Below are positions 1 to 8,114 of a DNA stretch of 64,000 nt, one piece after another; position 1 is the stretch's first letter, and each line of letters begins with the position of its first letter. A program made the translations under genes and the position numbers. This stretch comes from Methanoregula sp. (GTDB lineage: Archaea; Halobacteriota; Methanomicrobia; Methanomicrobiales; Methanospirillaceae): the NCBI GenBank assembly GCA_028679075.1, contig JAJRCF010000005.1, positions 1-64,000 of the forward strand, read 5' to 3'. A model generated the notes under the pieces. The model did not search any database and was not told the origin of the DNA. It saw only the letters and a program-made list of their open reading frames with translations.

Positions 1-1
1 C

Positions 2-547
2 GGCCTGATCGGGGAGAACAACCTTTCAGCGGGTTCCGCCGATCTCAGGCAGATCATTGCGTTGGAGGGTAATCCCTGGTACCTCTTTACCGGTCAAACC
101 GGACCACTTTCTGAACAGGGGAGCACGAAACAAAACGGGGATCAGGAAATGACCATAAGTAACTCATCACATTCTGTATCTCCATCCCCTGAGTTACCCC
201 ATGTACCGGAAGACTGGGTTATCGCTTCATTCGGTCGTGACGAGGAAAATCCGGAGCGAACGGTCTTTTTGAAAAATCCAGATCTCCTGAATGCCTTCAT
301 CAATGCATCTGAAAAGGAAACCGGTTCCGATAATTTCCCAGGTGCGGTTCTCGGTTACGTGAAGGACAGCGATGGATCAATCGTTGTCCTGTTGAGTCCA
401 AATGAACCGGTTAACCAGACCCTTGTCAATGAGATATACAGCCAAATCTCTGTACGGGGAAGATCATTTAACGTAACGAATGTTCCCTGTAAATTTATCC
501 GGATGGATGTTGTCCATGTTGAAGTTCCTAAAGATACGATGCCATGA
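2..547 (+). CDS. C-terminal part of an unknown protein (5' end outside window)
   Basis: The reading frame is open from base 2, before the first possible start (TTG at 62), and the translation upstream of 62 (residues such as GENNLSAGSADLRQ) looks coding. I therefore treat this as the 3' part of a gene that begins outside the window. The visible 181 residues are hydrophilic, with no membrane segment or metal motif. A Ser/Pro-rich linker near codon 55 separates a short N-terminal piece from a C-terminal alpha/beta-looking domain. I do not recognise the family. It ends 32 bases before the start of a repeat-rich intergenic region. Confidence 0.6.
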   Translation, partial: GLIGENNLSAGSADLRQIIALEGNPWYLFTGQTGPLSEQGSTKQNGDQEMTISNSSHSVSPSPELPHVPEDWVIASFGRDEENPERTVFLKNPDLLNAFINASEKETGSDNFPGAVLGYVKDSDGSIVVLLSPNEPVNQTLVNEIYSQISVRGRSFNVTNVPCKFIRMDVVHVEVPKDTMP

Positions 548-750
548 GGGGAATTGTTATGGAGATAATTACGTTTTTGTCAGCAGAAAACTCTCTTAAT
601 GATTTGCACCGTTTTAAAATTCCCCCACCATACCAGAATTAATGCATTATGGTGAACCCGATAACAGGGTCGAAGATCATCATCATCCTTCCTTCCACGC
701 TTCGAGGAACGACCGCTCCTCCCAATACAAACTGGATAGGTTTTCTCTGC

Positions 751-887
751 GATGGCTGCCGCCGCCCTTTCGCAGAGATATGACCGGCGGCTCAATAACC
801 GGTAATCTGCCCAACGGGGATTTTGATGAGTATCGGACATTGCATCAGCAATGTCTGATTCGCAGAAGCCATCAGGCTTCGAGGGGA
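751..887 (+). repeat. Composite dispersed repeat, copy A
   Basis: Starts with the module GCGATGGCTGCCGCCGC and ends with a block of about 70 bases that is identical to the end of copy B (1939-2010). The shared block holds two perfect hairpins with the same ATCA loop: 836-855 (8-bp stem, GACATTGC) and 865-880 (6-bp stem, GAAGCC). Copy A lacks the internal module seen in copies B and D, so it looks like an internally shortened member. Confidence 0.8.
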
Positions 888-899
888 CCGGGCGAACTT

Positions 900-920
900 G
901 AAGAACCCGTGGGGTTCTTC
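900..920. repeat. GAAGAA-type palindrome (9-bp stem, GTG loop)
   Basis: GAAGAACCC pairs perfectly with GGGTTCTTC around a 3-base loop. One of about a dozen such units in the window. See 10896, 19749, 19803, 58081, 58334, 58374, 58409 and 59166. Confidence 0.8.
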
Positions 921-1086
921 TCAACTTCCTGCGTCGGTCCTCGAAGGAGGTAGAGAGAAATTGCTATTGAAAGCGGCGGGGCTGTGATCGGGCCGGGGAT
1001 CGTGTGGGGCACGGGGCTTGTTATTGATATGACCGACAGCACCGCATGCGGACGAAAATAAATTAAAAAAAAGTTGGTCTCAACTA

Positions 1087-1359
1087 TCAATAGTAGCGAC
1101 CATATCTCTTATGTGCCTGCTCAATGGTCATCAGATCAAGAACAACCACGCAATTCGTCTCTTTGTAAATTTTGAAAATTACGGTATAGGTCCGCCCGAT
1201 ATGCATACGATATACCTGCACTTTGGGATGCAGACATTCTACATCGGGTGCGCTGTACGGATCTTCAAGTTTGCAGAGGTGGTTGAAGATAAGTTCCCGG
1301 ATTTTCTCCGGATATTTCTCAAGGGTCTTGATAACGCCCTTCTCAATGCTGACTTCCAC
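1087..1359 (-). CDS. RelE/ParE-superfamily toxin
   Basis: A 90-residue protein with the usual size and pattern of the RelE/ParE fold: an N-terminal helix pair (KTLEKYPEKIREL), then beta strands with VYRMHIGRTYTVIFKI, and a basic C-terminus ending HKRYGRYY. The conserved R-x-x-I-G-x-x-Y-x-V-x-F core matches the family. Toxins of this family are usually ribosome-dependent mRNA interferases (RelE) or gyrase poisons (ParE); sequence alone does not tell which. It starts with GTG, preceded by GAGGATG. It lies 71 bases downstream of a likely antitoxin on the same strand, the antitoxin-first order typical of archaeal pairs. Confidence 0.8.
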   Translation of the reverse strand: MEVSIEKGVIKTLEKYPEKIRELIFNHLCKLEDPYSAPDVECLHPKVQVYRMHIGRTYTVIFKIYKETNCVVVLDLMTIEQAHKRYGRYY

Positions 1360-1430
1360 TCTTTCACATCCTCGTCTTCGCCGTCAACAACTTTTTAGGA
1401 AGACTATTTCTCGCCGGCTTATTCTGTCAG

Positions 1431-1652
1431 TCAGATATTATGGATGTTGAGCTGTTTTGCTGCATCTTTCAGGCTGACAAACTCGCCATTCTTTTCAATT
1501 TCTTCAATATGCGCCAGAAAATCACGTTCCTGTTTGAGTGCGATCATTTCAGCCAGGAGCTGATCATACGTCTGACCATGTTTTTTAAGATCTGCAAGGG
1601 ATTCCCAAATCTCTTCAGTTACGGGAATTCTCTTGTTTGCAACTTCAGTCAA
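1431..1652 (-). CDS. Antitoxin of the RelE/ParE-type pair
   Basis: A 73-residue acidic protein. The N-terminal stretch (residues 1-35, KRIPVTEEIWESLADLKKHGQTYDQLLAEM) resembles the short archaeal antitoxins of the VapB-like / DUF7557 kind: a strand for ribbon-helix-helix-like DNA binding followed by helices. The C-terminal half, which would wrap the toxin, is helical and charged. It starts with TTG behind a good ribosome site (GGAGTGA, 8 bases upstream). It is probably co-transcribed with the toxin and represses the pair, as is usual for these systems. Confidence 0.7.
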   Translation of the reverse strand: MTEVANKRIPVTEEIWESLADLKKHGQTYDQLLAEMIALKQERDFLAHIEEIEKNGEFVSLKDAAKQLNIHNI

Positions 1653-1818
1653 TATATTTCACTCCGGTTAGGTAAGGTAGCGTTGAGGTAGGTTACGGTC
1701 ACGTTATAATTACACGAGTCGGTTACAGTTATTTAAGTTTTGTAAGCACTTACAGTATTGTAAGTGAGTTAAGATAAAGGTTGTGCTCTAACCCGGGCTG
1801 CCCTTGCAGAATCCATGT

Positions 1819-2010
1819 TGCGATGGCTGCCGCCGCTCCCGCGAGAGCGCAGTCGAAGGTTGATACCTTCTCCAGTCAGTCCTCGCTGATGCGACGACTG
1901 CCTTTTCGCGGCGGGGCGATTGCCGGGAGTTTGCCCAGCGGGATTTTGATGAGTATCGGACATTGCATCAGCAATGTCTGATTCGCAGAAGCCATCAGGC
2001 TTCGAGGGGA
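1819..2010 (+). repeat. Composite dispersed repeat, copy B (longest copy)
   Basis: Contains all modules: the GCGATGGCTGCCGCCGCT start, an internal block of about 62 bases shared exactly with copy D, a GGCGGGGCGATTGCCGG block shared with C and D, and a 3' block shared exactly with copy A. Four hairpins have ATCA or TGAT loops: 1855-1870 (perfect 6 bp), 1877-1900 (9 of 10 bp), 1959-1978 (perfect 8 bp) and 1988-2003 (perfect 6 bp). Confidence 0.85.
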
Positions 2011-2124
2011 GAGCGACTATTCACGTAGCGGGGAGGGCGAAACCAAACGGAAAGTACCGATGAACCGGGGCCTGATGTTTATTTTCACCCCGCACCGTCA
2101 CACTATATGTGCCAGTACTTCCGG

Positions 2125-2132
2125 TATATATT
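2125..2132 (+). promoter_or_regulatory. TATA box of dinD
   Basis: TATATATT lies 37 bases before the GTG start of dinD. With the usual archaeal spacing of about 25 bases, the transcript would begin within about 15 bases of the start codon, giving a nearly leaderless mRNA. Confidence 0.55.
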
Positions 2133-2168
2133 TGTAGACAGAATATTCGTCAGGCCGGGGATTAAAAC

Positions 2169-3047
2169 GTGAAACCAGCAATTATTCGACGCCTTCATAA
2201 AAATTTCGAGGACTATGTTCACGTACAGGAAGGTGTTGAATTCTGGTTTGCCCGGGATTTACAGAGACTTCTTGGTTATGATGAATGGAGAAATTTTTTA
2301 AAAGTTATCGAAAAAGCCAAAGAATCCTGCAAAACTGCAAACAACGCAGTTTTAGATCATTTTGTTGACGCCAACAAATCGATACCGGTTCCCAAAGGGG
2401 GTGAACGAATGATCGAAGATCTCCTCCTCACCCGGTATGCCTGTTATCTTATCGCCCAGAACGGTGATCCCCGGAAAGAGGAGATCGCGTTTGCCCAGAG
2501 TTATTTTGCAGTCCAGACCCGTAAGCAGGAAATTATCGAAGACCATATCCGGCTGGCTGAACGGCTGAAAGCAAGAAAACACCTGAAAGATTCCGAGAAA
2601 GAGTTGTCCCGGAATATTTACGAACGCGGTGTGGATGAATCAGGTTTTGCCCGGATCCGGAGCAAAGGAGATGTGGCTCTCTTCGGGGGCTATTCAACTC
2701 ACGTGATGAAAGCACGCATGGAAGTTCCGGACAACCGGCCGCTTGCAGATTTTCTTCCCACGGTTACGATCACGGCAAAGAATCTCGCAACCGAGATTAC
2801 GAATTTCAATGTTACCAAGGAAGACATGCAGGGCGAGGATCCGATCACTATCGAGCATGTCCAGAATAACCAGGATGTCCGCGAGCTGCTCCTGAAGCGG
2901 GGGATCCGACCAGAAACTCTCCCGCCAGAAGAAGATCTCATAAAACTTGAGCGCCGGGTAAAAACACAGGAAAAGCAAATTGCCGGTCGGGCGGGGAAAA
3001 TTTCTCCTGATCTGCGTAGTACCGGGAAGGAACCGGAAGACCAGTAA
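2169..3047 (+). CDS. dinD: DNA damage-inducible protein D
   Basis: 292 residues, with strong resemblance to E. coli DinD over the whole length. The N-terminal BRO-N-like domain (about residues 15-110) shows FWFARDLQRLLGY and YEEWRNFLKVIEKA-type motifs, followed by LLTRYACYLIAQNGDPRKEEIAFAQSYFA. A central helical region carries the DinD-typical ARxRSKGDxALFGG motif. The C-terminus is charged and helical. DinD is known as an SOS-induced inhibitor of RecA strand exchange in bacteria. Its partner and control in an archaeon are unknown, since there is no LexA. It starts at GTG just after a TATA box. It sits among repeats and toxin-antitoxin genes, which suggests an acquired gene. Confidence 0.9.
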   Translation: MKPAIIRRLHKNFEDYVHVQEGVEFWFARDLQRLLGYDEWRNFLKVIEKAKESCKTANNAVLDHFVDANKSIPVPKGGERMIEDLLLTRYACYLIAQNGDPRKEEIAFAQSYFAVQTRKQEIIEDHIRLAERLKARKHLKDSEKELSRNIYERGVDESGFARIRSKGDVALFGGYSTHVMKARMEVPDNRPLADFLPTVTITAKNLATEITNFNVTKEDMQGEDPITIEHVQNNQDVRELLLKRGIRPETLPPEEDLIKLERRVKTQEKQIAGRAGKISPDLRSTGKEPEDQ

Positions 3048-3114
3048 AATAATGAATTATTTCGACTGGTTATCTGCCCGGCGAAGCGGCCGTAGCACCC
3101 CGAGCGACTCAAGT

Positions 3115-3171
3115 CGAAGGCTTCGCCTTCGAAGATCCCTTGGTCTTCTCATGTCTCAAGTCTGATGACTT
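3115..3171 (+). repeat. Two adjacent hairpins after dinD
   Basis: CGAAGGC/GCCTTCG hairpin near 3115-3131, then a perfect 5-bp hairpin AAGTC-TGAT-GACTT at 3158-3171. The second has the same TGAT loop as the composite repeats and the same pattern as 10927-10940. Confidence 0.65.
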
Positions 3172-3308
3172 TCGGTATTCTCCAACTCGTGGTTCATAAG
3201 AACCACTCGTTTTGCGAAGCATGGAGGAGGGATTTCCGAAATCACTATTGATTGGGATAATTTACAGCTTTTTTATAATTTCATCAGTCCAACAATCCAT
3301 TGTTCTGA

Positions 3309-4067
3309 ATGGGTAGTTACCGAGGCCATTTGCTGGGCATGATAGTTGTATCAGGTATTCTGTTCCTGACATATAGTATCGGATTCTGCCTGTATTTCGT
3401 CAATCTGCTTCTTGCTTCGAATGGTCTCCGAGTGCCGTATGCCGGGATCACGATGAATGAAATATATTTCCTTATCATATCCGGTTTTTTTCTGGCCTTC
3501 GGACTTATTAAAGTGAGAACGGACAATAATCCCTTCCCGGCATGGGCTGTGGAAAATGATCCCGATTATCAGCAGCACCTTCCGGACCCGGCAATGCATC
3601 CTTCTGATATCAAAGAGATCTCCAAAAAACTGGCAGATGCGGGAAACCGGTACCTGATGTATTTCATCGCACTTGAGGGCCTGATCCTGCTGGTTCTCAT
3701 ATCCATGGGCAACCAGATTCTGATCCTTCTGCAGATTCAGCCGGGGTTGATGGTGGCAGGGATGTTCGCCGGCATAGGCATCGGCATACTTCCATTTTTA
3801 TGGCTCGATGCCAGGTATCGCGAAGCCATCACCGAACTCAAAAAATATTCTCCGGATCAATTTGCACTTATACGATTTGTTACCCTGCGATTCTCCTACG
3901 AACCGGGATTCTCCCATTATGCGCTCACCGGTTCGATGGTCTTCCTGATATTTGTCTTTGTGGTCGGAAACATACTCTTTGGTGACAGTCGGTTTATTGA
4001 AAACAGTGCCGTTCTTGGTCTGGCCGGCCTGTACATCCAGTATTTCGTCTTCAGTCTGAAGGAGTGA
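3309..4067 (+). CDS. Multi-pass membrane protein, unknown function
   Basis: 252 residues with about six hydrophobic segments (roughly 9-33, 48-65, 112-130, 140-165, 203-222 and 229-247) and a soluble loop of about 50 residues between the second and third (PFPAWAVENDPDYQQ...). There are no cofactor or transporter motifs. A second stretch near 165-195 (DARYREAITELKKY) is also polar. I cannot assign a family. It stands alone between dinD and the exported deaminase gene. Confidence 0.65.
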   Translation: MGSYRGHLLGMIVVSGILFLTYSIGFCLYFVNLLLASNGLRVPYAGITMNEIYFLIISGFFLAFGLIKVRTDNNPFPAWAVENDPDYQQHLPDPAMHPSDIKEISKKLADAGNRYLMYFIALEGLILLVLISMGNQILILLQIQPGLMVAGMFAGIGIGILPFLWLDARYREAITELKKYSPDQFALIRFVTLRFSYEPGFSHYALTGSMVFLIFVFVVGNILFGDSRFIENSAVLGLAGLYIQYFVFSLKE

Positions 4068-4440
4068 GATGCTCGTTGGGTGCCGGGGACATGCGATTTC
4101 TCCGTAGTGACTTCCCCGAGGCTGGAACCCCTTCCGGAATAAATCCTAAAAAAACCGGAATAAATCGATGAAAACCCGGAATATGTCCCCATTTGTAACC
4201 ACGTTTCCTGTCGGAAAAACGCGGACGCAAATAGCGCTAATACAGAGGCATAACGCAGGGGCCGGTGAGGTAGAGGAGGAGGAGGAAAGGGGCGGGCCTG
4301 GGGGGTGCCGGCGTCCCAGCAGAAATCATTGACAGGGAAAAAGTTATAACGGAGGATGCCTATGACTCCAGCTATACAATACTGCTATCACTCCGACATC
4401 TGTTGTCATTTGAAATAACAACCGGAATGGGAAAATCAAC
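4068..4440. other. Intergenic region with a 20-bp-period triplicate
   Basis: About 370 bases without a gene. At 4134-4181 the motif CCGGAATAAATC (third copy CCGGAATATGTC) occurs three times with a start-to-start spacing of about 20 bases, separated by A-rich runs. The spacing of about two helical turns would suit an array of protein-binding sites. The rest shows nothing I recognise. Confidence 0.5.
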
Positions 4441-5154
4441 ATGAAGAATACCGCAATGAAAGTGGTGCCCGTGGTTCTGTTTTTAGTCCTGCTTCTGGCA
4501 CTTGGTGCCTGTATGATGAAACCGGCAGACAACGACACCAGCTGCAATTGCGGACCTTACGGTCAGGTTGTGAGCGGCACTCCGGGCACGCTGGACATTC
4601 CTGACGTGAAAAAATCAGTCCCCGTGATCTCAGGGCCGGGATCGGAAGACGGGAATTATTTTTCGGACGGGAAAGATTTTCCCCTTACTCATGAGCAGAT
4701 CCTGAAACACCTGAGGACGGCGAGTGAGGTTGCGAAGGAAGCGAAGGCATCCGGCCATCACCCCTTTGGCGCAGTGCTTGTGGCGCCGGATGGCGAGACG
4801 GTGCTGATGAAACAGGGAAACATGGGGGGTCTCTCGCATGCCGAAACAGAGCTTTCACGGCGGGCGTCTGTGCAATACGATCCTGATTACCTGTGGAATT
4901 GTACCCTGGTGACGACGTTTGAACCGTGCGCCATGTGCAGCGGAAACATCTATTGGGCCAATATCGGAAATATGGCCTATGGCGCTCCGGAAACCACGTT
5001 GAAGAACCTGACCGGCGCAAACAAGGCCAATCCCACGATGAACCTGCCGTCCCGCACGATCTTTGCGGCGGGGCAGAAGCCTATCCGGGTGGCGGGTCCC
5101 TTCCCGGAACTGGAAGACGAACTGGTTGCCCCCCACAGGGACTTCTGGAAATGA
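4441..5154 (+). CDS. Exported lipoprotein with a cytidine/guanine deaminase fold
   Basis: 237 residues. Residues 1-24 form a signal peptide with a lipobox (LALGAC, Cys 24), so the mature protein is probably lipid-anchored outside the membrane. Residues about 80-235 form a CMP/dCMP-deaminase-type domain. The zinc motif HAE lies near residue 138 (SHAETELSRRA) and PCAMC near 161 (FEPCAMCSGNIYWANI). The HPFGAVLVAP motif is typical of nucleoside/guanine deaminases and TadA. Enzymes of this family hydrolytically deaminate a base or nucleoside. All catalytic residues appear present, so the domain should be active, but outside the cytoplasm. The substrate is unknown. Export of this fold is unusual. 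Confidence 0.85.
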   Translation: MKNTAMKVVPVVLFLVLLLALGACMMKPADNDTSCNCGPYGQVVSGTPGTLDIPDVKKSVPVISGPGSEDGNYFSDGKDFPLTHEQILKHLRTASEVAKEAKASGHHPFGAVLVAPDGETVLMKQGNMGGLSHAETELSRRASVQYDPDYLWNCTLVTTFEPCAMCSGNIYWANIGNMAYGAPETTLKNLTGANKANPTMNLPSRTIFAAGQKPIRVAGPFPELEDELVAPHRDFWK

Positions 5155-5660
5155 AATCTGCTGTGCTTTTTCTGACGTTATTTCCTTTTTTCCCGGGTAA
5201 CGTATCAACCCGCCCCTGGCTTTTGCTCAACAATTGAATGAGTCGTTAATTTTAATTCATTCCTGATTAGTCCAGTGATTGTATCTCCAGACAACTCCCC
5301 TGATCAGAGTGGTATCCTCTGTTGACGAATTCCCTTTTTTTTGTGGATATCTTTCTTTTCCGGTATCCCCAGAATCCCTCAAGGCCGGTGCGGGCGAGGG
5401 GACGACGAGCGCCCGGTGCGGGGGGGTAGGAGGCGGCCGGGCACTGCGGTTACGAGGAAATGGTGAGATCAGAATGCGTTTAGAATTATAATATCATTCA
5501 TGCAATGAGTTGTTTCGATGGATAATTACATGAGAAAATTTAAAAAAAATTAATAAATTTTTTATGGGGAGAAATACTCAAACGGGATAAGAAAAATGGC
5601 CGGAAATTTCTACTATAAATAACTTTCTACAAAAATTGATTTAAATCATTTCAATATCCA
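5155..5660. other. Intergenic region, nothing recognised
   Basis: About 500 bases. The first half is GC-rich, the second half strongly AT-rich, with a sharp change near 5475. I see no gene or structured element that I can support. Confidence 0.5.
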
Positions 5661-5810
5661 TCATAAATAATAATAATAGCAGCAAAGGCTAATCAATCCC
5701 CCTTTCCGTTCTTTGAAAATTGTGAAATATTTAGGGATAGCCTCCACTATTGTGATGATACCAGCAAGTAAGCTGATCACAAATGTGAGCAAAACTACAG
5801 CATCATCCAT
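5661..5810 (-). CDS. Small single-span membrane protein (49 aa)
   Basis: An open frame of 49 residues: a short acidic N-terminus (MDDAVVLL), one membrane segment (about residues 4-24, LLTFVISLLAGIITIVEAIP), a basic stretch (FKERKG), and an odd tail CCYYYYL. There is no convincing ribosome site. The positive-inside pattern and clean membrane segment favour a real gene, but it is short and AT-rich, so this is tentative. Confidence 0.4.
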   Translation of the reverse strand: MDDAVVLLTFVISLLAGIITIVEAIPKYFTIFKERKGGLISLCCYYYYL

Positions 5811-5970
5811 AGTGATAAGCCCATGTTTTTCTTTCTAACAATTTATTCTTTTTCATATGAGCAAATGCAGAAATGGTAACTTTTAATTTTTACGCGAATT
5901 TTTTCTTCATAATATAAATTTCATATTTGTGAATTATTATCAGTTTATAGGTAATCGAATGATGTCCTTA

Positions 5971-6612
5971 TCATGAATTATTAAATGAAGAATTTAGTGA
6001 ATTTGTGATAAACGTAATTCCTTCTGGAGTTAAACGATTTTTAGGATTAATAAAACCTTTTTTACGCATATCATCAATAAATACAGGATTATAACGTCCC
6101 ATAGTAGATTCGAATAACTTTTTTAATTTTTGTTTTGGCATACTTCGGAGTTCGTCAAGAGATTTGTTTAAATGCCATGGTGCGGAGTTGCGAAAATATT
6201 CAGACATTTTTGATATTGGAAGGGGTGAGCGTTCTTGAAATATCCAATTCATAGGATTAAATTTCCCAACAATTCCTTTTTTATGTAAATTAGAGCGCGG
6301 ATTTTCTGGAGCGTTACTAACTAATTGATTGTTTTCAAAATTTTTGTTATTTTTTTCATCTTCCATCCCCTCAATGATCGCAAGAACTTTTTTACCGGTG
6401 TCGGTTGTACGGTAATACCGGTCCCTGTTTTCAGTCGGTGTCAGGCATTCCACGAGCCCCACTTTTTCCATTGCATGGATGGTACGACTTACCGCAGCCC
6501 GGTCGACATCAATTATCTTCGCAAGTTCCGTTGTGGTGGCTGGACGAAGAAGCCCCTTGATCACTTTCCTTCTTACGCTCCCCCGTGTCACAAAACTCAC
6601 GAGATTATACAT
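5971..6612 (-). CDS. Winged-helix regulator with a second C-terminal domain
   Basis: 213 residues. Residues 1-80 are a MarR/ArsR-like winged helix: VIKGLLRPATTTELAKIIDVDRAAVSRTIHAMEKVGLVECL is the helix-turn-helix, followed by the wing (NRDRYYRTTDTGKKVLAII). Residues 85-213 are Asn/Lys-rich with a second possible helical domain (PISKMSEYFRNSAPWHLNKSLDEL) of unknown role. Base composition changes within the gene near 6355: the DNA-binding part is GC-rich and the rest AT-rich, which suggests a fusion. Regulatory targets are not evident. Confidence 0.7.
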   Translation of the reverse strand: MYNLVSFVTRGSVRRKVIKGLLRPATTTELAKIIDVDRAAVSRTIHAMEKVGLVECLTPTENRDRYYRTTDTGKKVLAIIEGMEDEKNNKNFENNQLVSNAPENPRSNLHKKGIVGKFNPMNWIFQERSPLPISKMSEYFRNSAPWHLNKSLDELRSMPKQKLKKLFESTMGRYNPVFIDDMRKKGFINPKNRLTPEGITFITNSLNSSFNNS

Positions 6613-7173
6613 TAATTGAACAAGGAATAGTATACGTATCAGGATGTTTGATAGATGTTTAACAAATTTTATCTCCTCTTTCGTCGATTATTATAGTGGT
6701 GCCTGGTGACCGTGAATCGCACAAGTGTGATACAAAAAGCCAGAGATGGCAACCCCCGGCGTTAATCACGGGTTCCGACGGCTCCGTTCGTCACACCGGA
6801 GGGACTTCGCCAGACACCATTCAGGGAATTACGGGCACGACCTAAATAACCCCGCTGCGGGCTCCGTTTGCCGACTCCGGATGAGATTAGGTGTCTCATT
6901 CGGGAAAATGCATGTCTCTTTTTTCGGGAAAATCTCAAAATGCAGTCCGTTTGGTGTGAATCATGGCAATTCGGGCCGGGATACGTGTCTCTTTAGGTCT
7001 CTTTCAGTGGCAAAAGTCAGAGGGGGGAGGGCGTTAGGACGTGGGTGAGGGGCTGGCCGGGGGAATGGGATACCGGAAATCTGCCCAGCGAGGGGTCGGT
7101 AGACCCCCGAGCGACTCCGAGCAGAGCGAGGAGGGGGAAGGAGGGGCTTGGGCTGATCGCAGTGAGAGCTGAT
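6613..7173. other. Intergenic region, mixed composition
   Basis: About 560 bases without a supported gene. It contains short repeat-like words (two GTCTC...TTCGGGAAAAT units around 6893 and 6922) and a GC-rich piece at 7060-7100 resembling part of the composite repeat (ACCGGAAATCTGCCCAGCGA). Confidence 0.45.
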
Positions 7174-7899
7174 ATGTGGATTAAGAAGTACAGGGAAGAT
7201 ATATCATACAATACTAATTTTTATTCTATAATGTATTTAATAAAAAAATTAATTGGGCAAATTACTAAATACAGATTTTCACTATTTCCAGGATTATGGT
7301 TAATCGAATTACTCATCCTCTCTTTTGTAATTCTGAAAGAACTAAATCCTTTAATTACCACAATCATTGGTCTTTTATTTTCTGTACCGATCAGCCTCTT
7401 TTGGTTAGAATATAATATACCAGTTCTTCAAATCCAGAGAGAAATTGAAGAGGTAATAATTGAACTTCCCCCTACGACAGATGCAATTATTAGATATAGG
7501 TTGGAATTGCCGACAGACCAATATGGTGAATACCCTCAAATTACTTATAAGTGCATAAGAATAATCATCGACAATATCGGAAGAAACGCCGCAAAAAAAT
7601 GTAAAGCTTATTTTGTAACTTCAAGTGGCAAAGAAAGAATTTGCTGGACAATTCCTACTGAAAAGCCAGATGCAACAATTAACGTAAATGATAATGAACG
7701 TCTAGATTTTTGTGCATTTCCCATGGAAATAAAAGACAATTATAGAATTCTTGTCCCGAATGAAAATGGGTGGGATAAACCGCGGATTACTGGGCCTTTG
7801 ATAAAATGTAAAGTACTGGTTACTTCAGAAAATGCGGAACCTGTCGAAGCAAATGTCAAAATTCATTTTGATAAAAATAACGTTGAAATCGAGGATTAG
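7174..7899 (+). CDS. Membrane-anchored protein of unknown function
   Basis: 241 residues from the ATG at 7174; a later ATG at 7231 is also possible. Two membrane segments lie near residues 36-55 (LFPGLWLIELLILSFVI) and 62-80 (LITTIIGLLFSVPISLFW). A soluble C-terminal domain of about 150 residues, rich in beta strands, follows (IIIDNIGRNAAKKCKAYFVTS). It is AT-rich compared with flanking DNA, which suggests transfer. It lies next to the AAA/DUF262 operon, but convergently and separated by repeat copy C. The family is not recognised. Confidence 0.6.
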   Translation: MWIKKYREDISYNTNFYSIMYLIKKLIGQITKYRFSLFPGLWLIELLILSFVILKELNPLITTIIGLLFSVPISLFWLEYNIPVLQIQREIEEVIIELPPTTDAIIRYRLELPTDQYGEYPQITYKCIRIIIDNIGRNAAKKCKAYFVTSSGKERICWTIPTEKPDATINVNDNERLDFCAFPMEIKDNYRILVPNENGWDKPRITGPLIKCKVLVTSENAEPVEANVKIHFDKNNVEIED

Positions 7900-7933
7900 A
7901 GAAACCCTTTCTCATTTTCATGATTGATCTAAT

Positions 7934-8025
7934 ATGATGGCTGCCGCCGCTCCCGCTGAGACGTATTCTCGGTGGGGCAATTACCGGTAGTTTACCCAAC
8001 GGGGATTCGGTGACGGGGCCGAGCG
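7934..8025 (+). repeat. Composite dispersed repeat, copy C (short)
   Basis: Begins ATGATGGCTGCCGCCGCTCCCGC and continues with the GGGGCAATTACCGGTAGTTTACCCAACGGGGATTCGG block shared with copies B and D. It lacks the hairpin modules with ATCA loops. Confidence 0.7.
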
Positions 8026-8114
8026 AGCACCAAAGGGAGGGGAAAAGAATCACAATAAAGATTTGGGCGGGGAAAAATAATCCACTATTTTTTCAATGCA
8101 TGACATACATGATA

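Larger units (their letters stand above)
548..1086. other. Intergenic region with repeat copy A and a GAAGAA hairpin
   Basis: About 540 bases without a supportable gene. It carries composite repeat copy A (about 751-887) and a perfect 9-bp hairpin with a 3-base loop at 900-920. The overlapping open frames are low-complexity, contradict each other and coincide with the repeats, so I do not call them genes. Confidence 0.6.

Noticed and set aside
580-953. Overlapping open frames on both strands at 580-924 and 642-953
   Set aside because: They coincide with the composite repeat and hairpin; their translations are Arg/Pro/Ser-rich and differ only by reading direction.
3158-3171. CTGATGA words in the TGAT-loop hairpins as C boxes of C/D box RNAs
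   Set aside because: The first base does not fit the C-box consensus (RTGATGA), and no D/D' box at the right distance is seen.
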